Positions 55,389 through 62,323 of a stretch of 64,000 nt of DNA are shown here, piece by piece (position 1 is the first letter of the stretch; each line of letters begins with the position of its first letter). Source of the DNA: Cytophaga hutchinsonii ATCC 33406 (GTDB taxonomy: Bacteria > Bacteroidota > Bacteroidia > Cytophagales > Cytophagaceae); assembly GCF_000014145.1 (NCBI RefSeq), contig NC_008255.1, positions 1,303,501 through 1,367,500 on the forward strand. Reading direction: 5' to 3'. A program made the position numbers and the translations under genes. The notes beneath the pieces were generated by a model, which did not search any database, was not told the DNA's origin, and saw nothing but the letters and a program-made list of their open reading frames with translations.

Positions 55389-55404
55389 GCATATACGTAT
55401 ATGC
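55389..55404. promoter_or_regulatory. 16-base perfect palindrome upstream of the initiator-like gene
   Basis: GCATATACGTATATGC is fully self-complementary and lies 139 bases before the ATG at 55543, in a 290-base A/T-rich intergenic region. It could be an operator. The sequence is mostly alternating A/T, so chance is possible. Confidence 0.4.
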
Positions 55405-55542
55405 ATATGTATGATAAATACGTAGAAAAATACATGAACAAATGTAAAGAATACGCTATAGTATGTATTTTATATATCGCAGTACCTTTCAATTTTTGTT
55501 CATCGCAACTCAGATTAATTTTTTACACAAATCACATTATAA

Positions 55543-56211
55543 ATGAACTACATTAAGCATCTAAATAAAGTTTTTGAAAGTATTTATTACGACGAAAGAT
55601 TAACGCCAAGCCATGTATCATTGTATATGGCATTATTTCGGCAATGGAACATACACCGGTTTAAAAATCCCTTATTGTATCAACGCTTGGAAATAATGAA
55701 AGGAGCGTGCATTGGTTCACTGACAACATATACAAAATGCCTCAAAGAACTGCATGAATGGAAATATATCAATTATAAGCCGAGCCGGAATTCGAACAAT
55801 TCATCCATTAGCATGTACAGTTTCTGTACATCAGTATGTACAGGTGCAAGTACAGACACATGTACAGAAACTGTACATGAAAGTGTACATGTATTATATA
55901 TAAACAATAATAAACAGAATAAACATAGGGGAAACGAAAATACATCCCCAACCCATAATGAGGTTAAAGAATTTTTTAATGAAAAAGAATGGCCGGAACA
56001 GGAAGCAGATACATTTTTTTTTCATTACCAGGCAACGGGTTGGTGTACCGCTAATCAAACAAAAATTCAGGATTGGAAAGCCGCTGCTCAAAAATGGATG
56101 TTAAAAAAAGTAAAATTTGACACCAGTGAAAGTGTAAATAAATCAACACATAAAAATATAAATGAAAAATTACACACCAATACAGACAGAAACTACTCAG
56201 AACCACTCTAA
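55543..56211 (+). CDS. DnaD-like replication initiator/primosome protein of a mobile element
   Basis: The 222-residue protein has an N-terminal winged-helix-like domain (about 1-90; SHVSLYMALFRQWNIHRF, TTYTKCLKELHEWKYINY). A low-complexity Cys/Thr/Val linker follows at about 91-125 (FCTSVCTGASTDTCTETV). The C-terminal segment (about 142-190) has NEVKEFFNEKEWPEQEADTF, then YQATGWCTANQTKIQDWKAA and a final W, which is the pattern of DnaD-like domains in phage replisome organisers. The DNA coding for the linker holds the TGTACA repeat array. It is followed by a DnaC-like ATPase gene, the usual initiator-loader order. I infer a replication role for a phage-like element. Confidence 0.72.
   Translation: MNYIKHLNKVFESIYYDERLTPSHVSLYMALFRQWNIHRFKNPLLYQRLEIMKGACIGSLTTYTKCLKELHEWKYINYKPSRNSNNSSISMYSFCTSVCTGASTDTCTETVHESVHVLYINNNKQNKHRGNENTSPTHNEVKEFFNEKEWPEQEADTFFFHYQATGWCTANQTKIQDWKAAAQKWMLKKVKFDTSESVNKSTHKNINEKLHTNTDRNYSEPL
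55812..55891. repeat. TGTACA repeat array inside the initiator-like gene, candidate origin
   Basis: Six TGTACA hexamers start at 55814, 55825, 55837, 55861, 55872 and 55884, spaced by 11 or 12 bases within each half. The block 55812-55831 is the exact reverse complement of 55860-55879, and the 21 bases at 55871-55891 recur exactly, inverted, at 61280-61300. The dense repetition goes beyond what the peptide requires. Confidence 0.9.
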
Positions 56212-56221
56212 GTCAGCAGGT

Positions 56222-56860
56222 ATGAATAATCAAACAGAAAAGGTACTTGATTTTGATGAATGCATTACATTTTTAAATAAAAAAGGTAAAGAACTTTTCG
56301 GATTAAAATTTTTTATTGATCCCGCAGATTATGAAGTGGTTTATAAAATATTGATCTACATTATAAAAGACGAAAGGAATGCGCAACGCCATAAGATTAG
56401 TTTGGATAAAGGCATCATGCTTTCTGGGCCTGTAGGATGTGGTAAAACAACACTCATGAATCTTATGAATCATATAATTCCTGTAGCAAACAGATACATT
56501 GTTCGTTCATGTAGATTAGTGAGTTATGATTTTATATCACAAGGGTATGATGCTATTCACAAATACAGCTATCAGTCATTTAAGAATAATAAAAAAGTAG
56601 TTACACCACAGGCTTGGTGTTTTGATGACTTAGGCACTGAAAGCAGTCTTAAATACTATGGTAATGAATGCAACGTAATGGCTGAAATTCTGCTCTCACG
56701 GTATGATTTGTTTATAGAAAAAGACATGGTTACTCATATTACTACAAATCTAGTAGCAGAAGAAATCGAATCGTTTTACGGAGTCCGCGTAAGAAGCCGC
56801 ATGCGTGAAATGTTTAATCTCATTTCGTTTGATAGAAATTCAAAAGATAAACGTGTATAA
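56222..56860 (+). CDS. DnaC/IstB-like P-loop ATPase (helicase-loader type)
   Basis: The 212-residue protein is an AAA+ ATPase with Walker A (GPVGCGKTTLMN), Walker B (AWCFDDLGTE) and a sensor region (THITTNLVAEEIESFYG, then RVRSRMREMF with a likely arginine finger). It resembles DnaC/IstB-type loaders found next to replication initiators in phages and transposons. I chose the ATG at 56222, ten bases after the preceding stop; an ATG at 56162 would overlap by 50 bases. There is no IstA-type transposase nearby, so a replication role is more likely than transposition. Confidence 0.85.
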   Translation: MNNQTEKVLDFDECITFLNKKGKELFGLKFFIDPADYEVVYKILIYIIKDERNAQRHKISLDKGIMLSGPVGCGKTTLMNLMNHIIPVANRYIVRSCRLVSYDFISQGYDAIHKYSYQSFKNNKKVVTPQAWCFDDLGTESSLKYYGNECNVMAEILLSRYDLFIEKDMVTHITTNLVAEEIESFYGVRVRSRMREMFNLISFDRNSKDKRV

Positions 56861-57057
56861 TTTAATTAGTATTAATTATTGTAATTTAGAATATAAAGAA
56901 GTTGACAATCGGATATTTATAGCTAGTATTTTTCCAATTATAAAGAAAATTTATATTTTTATAATTTTTTAAAATAATATTTGTCATATTGTAATGCGTA
57001 ATTATAGTTAAAATTTTTTAATAATATTTGTGCGAATAAAATAATATCCCTAAAAGC

Positions 57058-59001
57058 ATGGAAAAATCAGAAATAATTAAAAGTTTAATAACTGTTTCAG
57101 CACCTTTGATTTCTAGTATAACTGATTCATTTTTAAAGCCTAAAATTAAAGAACTATCGGATATATTCTCAATTAAGACAAAAAATTTCGAGCATTTAAT
57201 TGAAAATAAATTTAATAAATACCTAATAAATTCATATGAAAAGTATTCAATAATAAATACGATTGTATTTCATAATCAACAGAAGTTATTAAAGGAATTA
57301 TACATTCCATTAACAGTTGTAAATTCAGATAAGCAATCATTTGTAATTGATAATTACAATGAAAAATTATTGTCAAATTTTCAAAGAGTATTAATTACTG
57401 ACACAGCTGGCATGGGTAAATCCACAATAATGAAAAGAATTTTCCTTTCAATTATTGATGAAAATAAAGGCATTCCTATATTAATTGAATTAAGGAGGTT
57501 GTCAAAATCTAAGGACATAATAGATGAAATTATTGAACAGTTGTCAACCATTAACGAAGTAGTTGATAAAAGTTTTGTTCTTCATTTAATTCAGAAAGGA
57601 GATTTTATCTTTTTATTAGATGGATTTGACGAAATTCCTTTAGATAGTAGAAAAACTGTGACAAAGCAAATTCAAACATTTATTAATAAAGCAGGCAATA
57701 ATTTTTTTATCTTAACATCACGTCCTGAAACAGCGCTTTCATCATTCGGTGATTTTAAAGAATTTAAAATTAATTCTCTTACAAAATTGCAAGCATTTGA
57801 ATTATTAACAAAATATGACCACAATGGTACCTTGTCTAAACAATTAATCAAAAAATTAAAAGAACATCAATACGAAAATATTGAAGAGTTTCTGCACAAT
57901 CCTTTACTAGTTTCTTTATTATTTGCTGCATATGAACATAAACAAACTATACCTCTTAAAAAACACATATTTTATAGGCAAGTTTATGACGCTTTATTTG
58001 AATCCCATGATTTAACAAAAGGTGATTCTTTTATAAGGGGGAAGTTTTCGTTACTAGATATTGATGAGTTTCACAGAGTATTAAGACATATAGGTTATAA
58101 TTGTATAATTAAAGGTAAAATTGAATTTACAAAAGATGAAATTTTAAACTTAATAACAGAAGCCAAGGGGTTTACAAGTGGATTAATATTTAAAGAATCA
58201 GATTTTCTAAAAGATTTGATTAATACGGTACCACTTTTTACTATTGATGGTATTTATTACAGATGGTCTCATAAATCATTACAAGAATACTTTGCAGCAC
58301 AATTTATTTTTTTGGATTCAAAAGAAGCTCAAAAAGACATTTTAATTAAAATTTACAAACATTCAGATTCTGATAGATTTCTTAATCTATTGGATTTGTA
58401 TTATAGTATCGATTACAAATCTTTTAGTGAGGTTATAATATATAATTTATTAAACGATTTCTTTGTTTATTTGCAGGAATCGTATAAGTATATTAACAGT
58501 GAACATAAAAAAGAGAGGCAACTTATTACTTTTGCATATGATTATGTGTTTATTAAATTTTCGTTAGATAAACACAAAGATCTAAAAAATTTATGGGCTA
58601 ATGCCTCTGATGGAATTTCCAATAAAGATTGGGAACTATTAATTAATCCTGTTTCGAATGAAGAAAAAATAAATTTCATCAAAGTTCCAGTAAGTAAAAA
58701 ATTTACAGCTAAAATTTTAGGTTTTTTGTTAATGAAAAAAGAAAAATTTGTTAAAGTATATAAAGTAGTTAATGAAAGGAATATAATTATTGATATTGAG
58801 GATTCAATTCCTTATTTTTTAACAGATAATAAAAAGTTAATATTAAATTCAACAGATATATTTAAAAAAACTAATTCTTTAATTATTATATTTAATCATC
58901 AAGGTATACTTACTATTGATGAAGAACAAGGGCAAAAAGCTTTAAAAAAAATTAGGGAATCAATGACAAAAAACACAAAAGATAGATTACTTAATTTTTG
59001 A
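57058..59001 (+). CDS. NACHT-domain STAND NTPase (bacterial NLR-like, candidate antiphage protein)
   Basis: The 647-residue protein has a helical N-terminal region (1-105), a NACHT domain at about 108-290 with Walker A AGMGKST (117-123, Lys121), Walker B FLLDGFDE (185-192) and sensor FILTSRPET, and a winged-helix/helical part with the diagnostic YRWSHKSLQEYFAAQFI at about 400-416. The last 230 residues show no known repeats such as LRR, TPR or WD40; the C-terminus is a compact alpha/beta stretch. Bacterial NACHT proteins of similar design protect against phage. Here it is cargo between a replication pair and a cluster on the opposite strand. The gene is very A/T-rich. The ligand and effector activity are unknown. 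Confidence 0.86.
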   Translation: MEKSEIIKSLITVSAPLISSITDSFLKPKIKELSDIFSIKTKNFEHLIENKFNKYLINSYEKYSIINTIVFHNQQKLLKELYIPLTVVNSDKQSFVIDNYNEKLLSNFQRVLITDTAGMGKSTIMKRIFLSIIDENKGIPILIELRRLSKSKDIIDEIIEQLSTINEVVDKSFVLHLIQKGDFIFLLDGFDEIPLDSRKTVTKQIQTFINKAGNNFFILTSRPETALSSFGDFKEFKINSLTKLQAFELLTKYDHNGTLSKQLIKKLKEHQYENIEEFLHNPLLVSLLFAAYEHKQTIPLKKHIFYRQVYDALFESHDLTKGDSFIRGKFSLLDIDEFHRVLRHIGYNCIIKGKIEFTKDEILNLITEAKGFTSGLIFKESDFLKDLINTVPLFTIDGIYYRWSHKSLQEYFAAQFIFLDSKEAQKDILIKIYKHSDSDRFLNLLDLYYSIDYKSFSEVIIYNLLNDFFVYLQESYKYINSEHKKERQLITFAYDYVFIKFSLDKHKDLKNLWANASDGISNKDWELLINPVSNEEKINFIKVPVSKKFTAKILGFLLMKKEKFVKVYKVVNERNIIIDIEDSIPYFLTDNKKLILNSTDIFKKTNSLIIIFNHQGILTIDEEQGQKALKKIRESMTKNTKDRLLNF

Positions 59002-59044
59002 TTTATTATGAACGTATATTTCTATCACAAAATAGAAATATACT

Positions 59045-59075
59045 AGAAAAGGCCTCAGCAAAAGAAGCCTTTTCT
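59045..59075. terminator. Bidirectional terminator after the NACHT gene
   Basis: AGAAAAGGC (59045-59053) pairs with GCCTTTTCT (59067-59075) between the convergent NACHT gene and the small membrane-protein gene. T and A tracts on both sides suit termination in either direction. Confidence 0.75.
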
Positions 59076-59081
59076 AATTAA

Positions 59082-59273
59082 CTATTTTTTCTTTTTGATA
59101 ATTCTTACTAATCCTTTAAGGTTTAACGATACAATAAAACTTACCGTTGCGCCAATTGCTGCCAATAAACAGGTTTTGACCAAATCATCTGAATGTATAT
59201 TGGAAAGGACGCTCAAAAGCGTCCCTCCAACAGTGCAGAAGATTGTTCCGTTATTGTTCTGTATTTGGCTCAT
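59082..59273 (-). CDS. Small membrane protein, 63 aa (holin-like candidate)
   Basis: This small protein has two hydrophobic segments (about 8-27, GTIFCTVGGTLLSVLSNI, and 33-52, TCLLAAIGATVSFIVSLNL) and a basic C-terminal end (RIIKKKK). Two helices with a charged tail is the layout of many class II holins, and the genes upstream encode another small membrane protein and a DUF5675 protein. This resemblance is not proof of lysis function. The ATG at 59273 is chosen; a TTG at 59291 is less likely. It overlaps the upstream gene by 23 bases. Confidence 0.6.
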   Translation of the reverse strand: MSQIQNNNGTIFCTVGGTLLSVLSNIHSDDLVKTCLLAAIGATVSFIVSLNLKGLVRIIKKKK

Positions 59274-59484
59274 CTTGCTTTGTAGATTCAACCGCTGTTT
59301 GACTAACAGCCGTTAATACAGCACCTGCAACTATGACATAGCTAGCTATAGAAACAACAGCGATAGGAACAGCAATAGGAGATGCAATAATTGTAGTTCC
59401 TGCAGCAGCTAAACTTAAACCAATGGTTCGTAACACTTTGAAGAATTTTGGCGTTGGAGATTTTACTCGTTGTACTACATTCAT
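59251..59484 (-). CDS. Small membrane protein, 77 aa
   Basis: The 77-residue protein has a basic start (RVKSPTPKFFKVLRTIG) and two hydrophobic stretches (LSLAAAGTTIIASPIAV and VSIASYVIVAGAVLTAVS), ending in a polar tail (KQDEPNTEQ). Its start overlaps the DUF5675 stop by four bases (ATGA), implying translational coupling. I do not recognise the family. It may be a second component of a holin-type or anchoring module. Confidence 0.6.
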   Translation of the reverse strand: MNVVQRVKSPTPKFFKVLRTIGLSLAAAGTTIIASPIAVPIAVVSIASYVIVAGAVLTAVSQTAVESTKQDEPNTEQ

Positions 59485-59897
59485 AATAAAGTAGAATTTG
59501 AAGGTTTAATTGTTAGATAAATGGAGTTGCCTTTTTTAAACTCGGGGCCAACTAGATCCAATAGCTTTTTTAAAGCATGTTTAGAATCTAACCCAATTCC
59601 GGTTCGGATTATTTCAGTAACAGGCGCAATACATCCGCGTAATTCTTTTAGTGCATCATTTGCTGGATGTATAGTTATAAACCTTCTGTTCGTAACATTT
59701 TCTATCCCTAAATGCCAGTCAAATTTTTTACTAAAACATCTGTGCAGTTTATATCTGCCCTCTGGTATACATGAAATACTAGTTGAATTATTTAGCCAAG
59801 GCAACTCAATAGTTTGGCAAATAAGTTTTTCTTCATAAAACAGGTTGCCATCAGTTGGTAATCCTGTTTTATAGTTTCTTTCCAATAGTAGGTCCAT
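59481..59897 (-). CDS. DUF5675 family protein
   Basis: The 138-residue protein has the DUF5675 pattern: an opening LLLERNYKTGLPTDGNLFYE, then CQTIELPW, a short loop, IPEGRYKLHRCFSKKF and FITIHPANDALKELRGCIAP. Members are found in phage-derived and mobile regions of Bacteroidota. The conserved His in IHP and the Cys in RGCIAP suggest a peptidoglycan-active enzyme (L,D-transpeptidase-like chemistry), but no function is established. It overlaps the genes on both sides by one and four bases. Confidence 0.82.
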   Translation of the reverse strand: MDLLLERNYKTGLPTDGNLFYEEKLICQTIELPWLNNSTSISCIPEGRYKLHRCFSKKFDWHLGIENVTNRRFITIHPANDALKELRGCIAPVTEIIRTGIGLDSKHALKKLLDLVGPEFKKGNSIYLTIKPSNSTLL

Positions 59898-60652
59898 TAT
59901 TCAACATGAACAATCTCAAGGCAATTATAAGCCCCATTTTTCAGAGAGTATTGTACATTGTTGATTTCCTGATAAAATTCCAGTGCAAGTAAATGCATAA
60001 CGGTAGTGTCAGTCGTAATTATAGGCGCTTTAGTAGGCGATAATTGTAAAATCCCTCTGTCTGCAGTTAATTCTAGATTTACAGGTAAAGAGTATTGTAC
60101 ATCGGCTTTACCGGTAGCGAAATCAATGCTTAAAAACGCGCTTTTTAATGTTACATGGGTAGCGCCTTGGGGACCTTCAATTTCATTAAGAGGAGATAGG
60201 TCATCAATTGTAATTTCACCCGTTGCTGGATCTAGCACTAAAGGCTTAAATAGAATAGTTCCCAATAATGCATCAATATTGAAATTGAATTTTCTTAGAA
60301 ACGCTTTTCCCTTATCTGTTTTAATCCCCGTTGCGACATTCCGGCTGCCGCGTGCGCTTGTTTTATCTTCTTTAAGAATAAAGCTCATAACCTGAGTAAG
60401 TCTGGCTGTAACTTTGCTATCAGAAGCATTCTTCATAAAACTGCGGATTGCATCACGTAGCATTTTTCCGGATGTTCCTGCCATACCAAACTCCTGTGCG
60501 TTTTCACGTGTCCGTTGAAATTTGGGATCACTTTCAAATTTACTTTTGGTAGAGGGTAATTGTTCTTTAACGATAAGCCCGTCTTTGGTTCTGAGGAATG
60601 TCATCCCGCCGATTGTTCCATCAATTTTTAATAAGCCTTTTTGTCTAGCCAT
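59897..60652 (-). CDS. Conserved hypothetical protein of Bacteroidota mobile regions, 251 aa
   Basis: The protein begins ARQKGLLKIDGTIGGMTFLR, then has a helical basic part (SGKMLRDAIRSFMKN) and a beta-rich C-terminal half (PLVLDPATGEITIDDL, TLKSAFLSIDFATGK). The N-terminal pattern of a short Gly-x-x-Gly-x-(M/L)-x-F strand is like that of DUF6266-type proteins found beside lysis or secretion modules. I cannot assign a function. It heads the minus-strand group 59.1-60.7 kb and its stop shares a base with the DUF5675 start (TAATG). Confidence 0.7.
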   Translation of the reverse strand: MARQKGLLKIDGTIGGMTFLRTKDGLIVKEQLPSTKSKFESDPKFQRTRENAQEFGMAGTSGKMLRDAIRSFMKNASDSKVTARLTQVMSFILKEDKTSARGSRNVATGIKTDKGKAFLRKFNFNIDALLGTILFKPLVLDPATGEITIDDLSPLNEIEGPQGATHVTLKSAFLSIDFATGKADVQYSLPVNLELTADRGILQLSPTKAPIITTDTTVMHLLALEFYQEINNVQYSLKNGAYNCLEIVHVE

Positions 60653-60742
60653 GATAATTTTTTATGTGTGGATGTTGATTAATTAGATACTGCATTACAG
60701 GCATAATGAAGTAGCAATAGTTATCCGTGATTGCATAGATGC

Positions 60743-61243
60743 TTAGTTGCAGCCCATGCAATATTTTTGTTTGTTCGGGTAGTTATAATTTCTGAATAAC
60801 CACGGCGGACAAACCGAGTCTTTTCCGCAATGCCAGAGGCCTGCTTTATCTAGTATGGCATCCTGCATACATTGTTTTAACATTGCCTCATGAGAATAAG
60901 TAGAATAGTGCCAGGCATAACCCTTTCTGATAAGTAGGCTGTCCAGTCTCTTGCCATCAACATATGCATTAACAAGCACGCGTCCATACAAGTCTCTTGT
61001 GTGTGCGGTAATCAGGATTTTTTTGCCTGCTACTATTTTACTTAGCGCTTGGTACGATTCGTATCCGTAGGTTTGTGAAAGTTCCGGTGCATCAATAGAA
61101 GCAAGGCGGCACGTGTAGGATCGGTGTTTCCATACCGCTACAAATGTATCACCATCTTTTATGCGGGTAATTCGCGCAGGTTGTTGAGAATAGGCAGTAC
61201 TCATTAAGAGTAGCGTGGACAGAATGAAAATAATCTGTTTCAT
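60743..61243 (-). CDS. Secreted thermonuclease-like nuclease (SNase family)
   Basis: I start the gene at the ATG at 61243, which gives a signal peptide (QIIFILSTLLLMSTAYSQ) on a 166-residue protein; the longer frame to 61393 has no sensible leader. The SNase core shows ARITRIKDGDTFVAV, CRLASIDAPELSQ with the Asp of the active site, and DLYGRVLVNAYVDGKRLD; Arg and Glu of the nuclease site are recognisable in RLASIDAPE and YGRV. The C-terminal Cys-rich end (CGKDSVCPPW and YCMGCN) is typical of Bacteroidota members. It should cut DNA or RNA outside the cytoplasm. A TGTACA element lies 37 bases upstream. Confidence 0.88.
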   Translation of the reverse strand: MKQIIFILSTLLLMSTAYSQQPARITRIKDGDTFVAVWKHRSYTCRLASIDAPELSQTYGYESYQALSKIVAGKKILITAHTRDLYGRVLVNAYVDGKRLDSLLIRKGYAWHYSTYSHEAMLKQCMQDAILDKAGLWHCGKDSVCPPWLFRNYNYPNKQKYCMGCN

Positions 61244-61279
61244 TTTTTTTAGGTTGGTTATTGAATTAATAAATAATGA

Positions 61280-61300
61280 CATGTACACTTTCATGTACAG
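61280..61300. promoter_or_regulatory. TGTACA-N6-TGTACA element upstream of the nuclease gene
   Basis: Two TGTACA hexamers start at 61282 and 61294. The full 21 bases are the exact reverse complement of 55871-55891 inside the initiator-like gene. It lies 37 bases before the nuclease start and is a likely binding site for a protein of the element. Confidence 0.85.
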
Positions 61301-61516
61301 ATTCCCCCATAAGTCAATAAAGACAAGGTTTGTGGAGAATAGATTGGATAACATAAATGTTTTTTTCATTGCCTGTAATAATTTGTTATGCAATTTTACA
61401 GCGTTAAAAAATCAGAAGGAATGCAACTATGTCATACTGGTATTAAGAGGTAGTATATTGCATCAAAAGATCACAAATGGTATAAATTGTAACAAAGCGT
61501 AATAAATAGTACTGCT

Positions 61517-61717
61517 ATGAAAAAAATGCACCGCGCAATAATCTATGCAAAGGATATTCAGCTAATTACAGGAAAAGGGCTGAGGTCTGCTCGCTACATG
61601 ATGCAGAAAATTAAAATTTCATTAAACAAATCACCGGAAAGTCTGATCACCATTGATGAATTCTGTGTTTACGCAGGCATTGATAAGGAAGATATCATGC
61701 ATCTCATAATTGATTAA
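61517..61717 (+). CDS. Small conserved hypothetical protein, 66 aa
   Basis: The 66-residue protein (HRAIIYAKDIQLITGKGLRS, ARYMMQKIKISL, then ITIDEFCVYAGIDKEDI) looks like a small helix-turn-helix: the first part fits an excisionase-like or winged recognition region. Similar short proteins are frequent in Bacteroidota genomes near mobile regions. It is divergent from the nuclease and directly followed by the 11-base repeat array. A DNA-binding role is inferred only. Confidence 0.65.
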   Translation: MKKMHRAIIYAKDIQLITGKGLRSARYMMQKIKISLNKSPESLITIDEFCVYAGIDKEDIMHLIID

Positions 61718-61844
61718 AGTACAATTCATGTATCAAGTAAGTACGACTTAAGTATGAAGGGAGTACGCAGACAGTACGAAGGGAGTACGGCGACAGTATG
61801 AGAGGAGTATGGGGACAGTACGGAGACAGTATGAAGGGAGCATC
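61718..61844. repeat. Eleven-base-period iteron-like array (AGTAYG)
   Basis: AGTACG or AGTATG starts at 61740, 61751, 61762, 61773, 61784, 61795, 61806, 61817 and 61828, an exact 11-base period. Degenerate units in phase lie at 61718 (AGTACA), 61729 and 61839 (AGCATC). The spacer bases alternate between AAGGG-like and GGGAC-like. It starts just after the stop of the 66-aa gene. From about 61845 to 62189 I see no gene. Confidence 0.9.
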
Positions 61845-62189
61845 AATACTACACGGATAGTAAAAGGAAAGACTAAAGAAAAACCATAGTGCAAGAACTA
61901 AATATGTATGTCAGGAGCATAAAATAAGTTCACTAAGATAGGCCAGTTGAAAGTCAAAATAGAAATGTGGTCATCACTGAACCTGAAAATTATCTCGCTT
62001 ATTAATTACTTCGTGGCCATTTGGATAGTATTATGTAAGACCTGTAATAAATATTAATATGGGATTTTTTTATACGTATATTAACATTCGACATTTATCT
62101 TGGTTGTTTTATTGAAGTGTCGAGTTTGCTACACGTATTTGGTCGCTATGTATTAGCGTTTATATTTAGTAATGATTGCTCTTGTTTTA

Positions 62190-62212
62190 AAGGGCGTATT
62201 CAATACGCCCTT
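62190..62212. repeat. Perfect GGGCGTATT hairpin, related to the 46985 repeats
   Basis: AAGGGCGTATT and AATACGCCCTT are perfect 11-base arms around a single C. The GGGCG(A/T)ATT core and layout match the palindromes at 46985 and 47250. It lies between the repeat array and the penicillin-binding protein gene, downstream of that gene's stop, so it may also act as its terminator. Confidence 0.75.
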
Positions 62213-62323
62213 ACGGTAATGGGCGTAGTTGTTTGACAGGTATCGCAAGTACCAACCTGCGTTCACGTATGGGCGAATCGCATGCGCCTGATTTTATGCA
62301 GCAATCACATCCGCGTTCCACAA

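Noticed and set aside
55812-55891. TGTACA block considered as a CRISPR or a coding artefact only
   Set aside because: There are no spacers of constant length. The exact inverted copy at 61280 in noncoding DNA shows that the DNA motif itself matters, so it was kept as a repeat.
56222-56860. IstB of an IS21-type transposon
   Set aside because: No IstA transposase is adjacent and the upstream gene is a DnaD-like protein, so a helicase loader is the simpler reading.
61503-62323. Attachment site or tRNA at the right edge of the element
   Set aside because: No tRNA-like fold and no direct repeat of the left edge was found by eye. The 11-base array is internally repetitive and was recorded as such.
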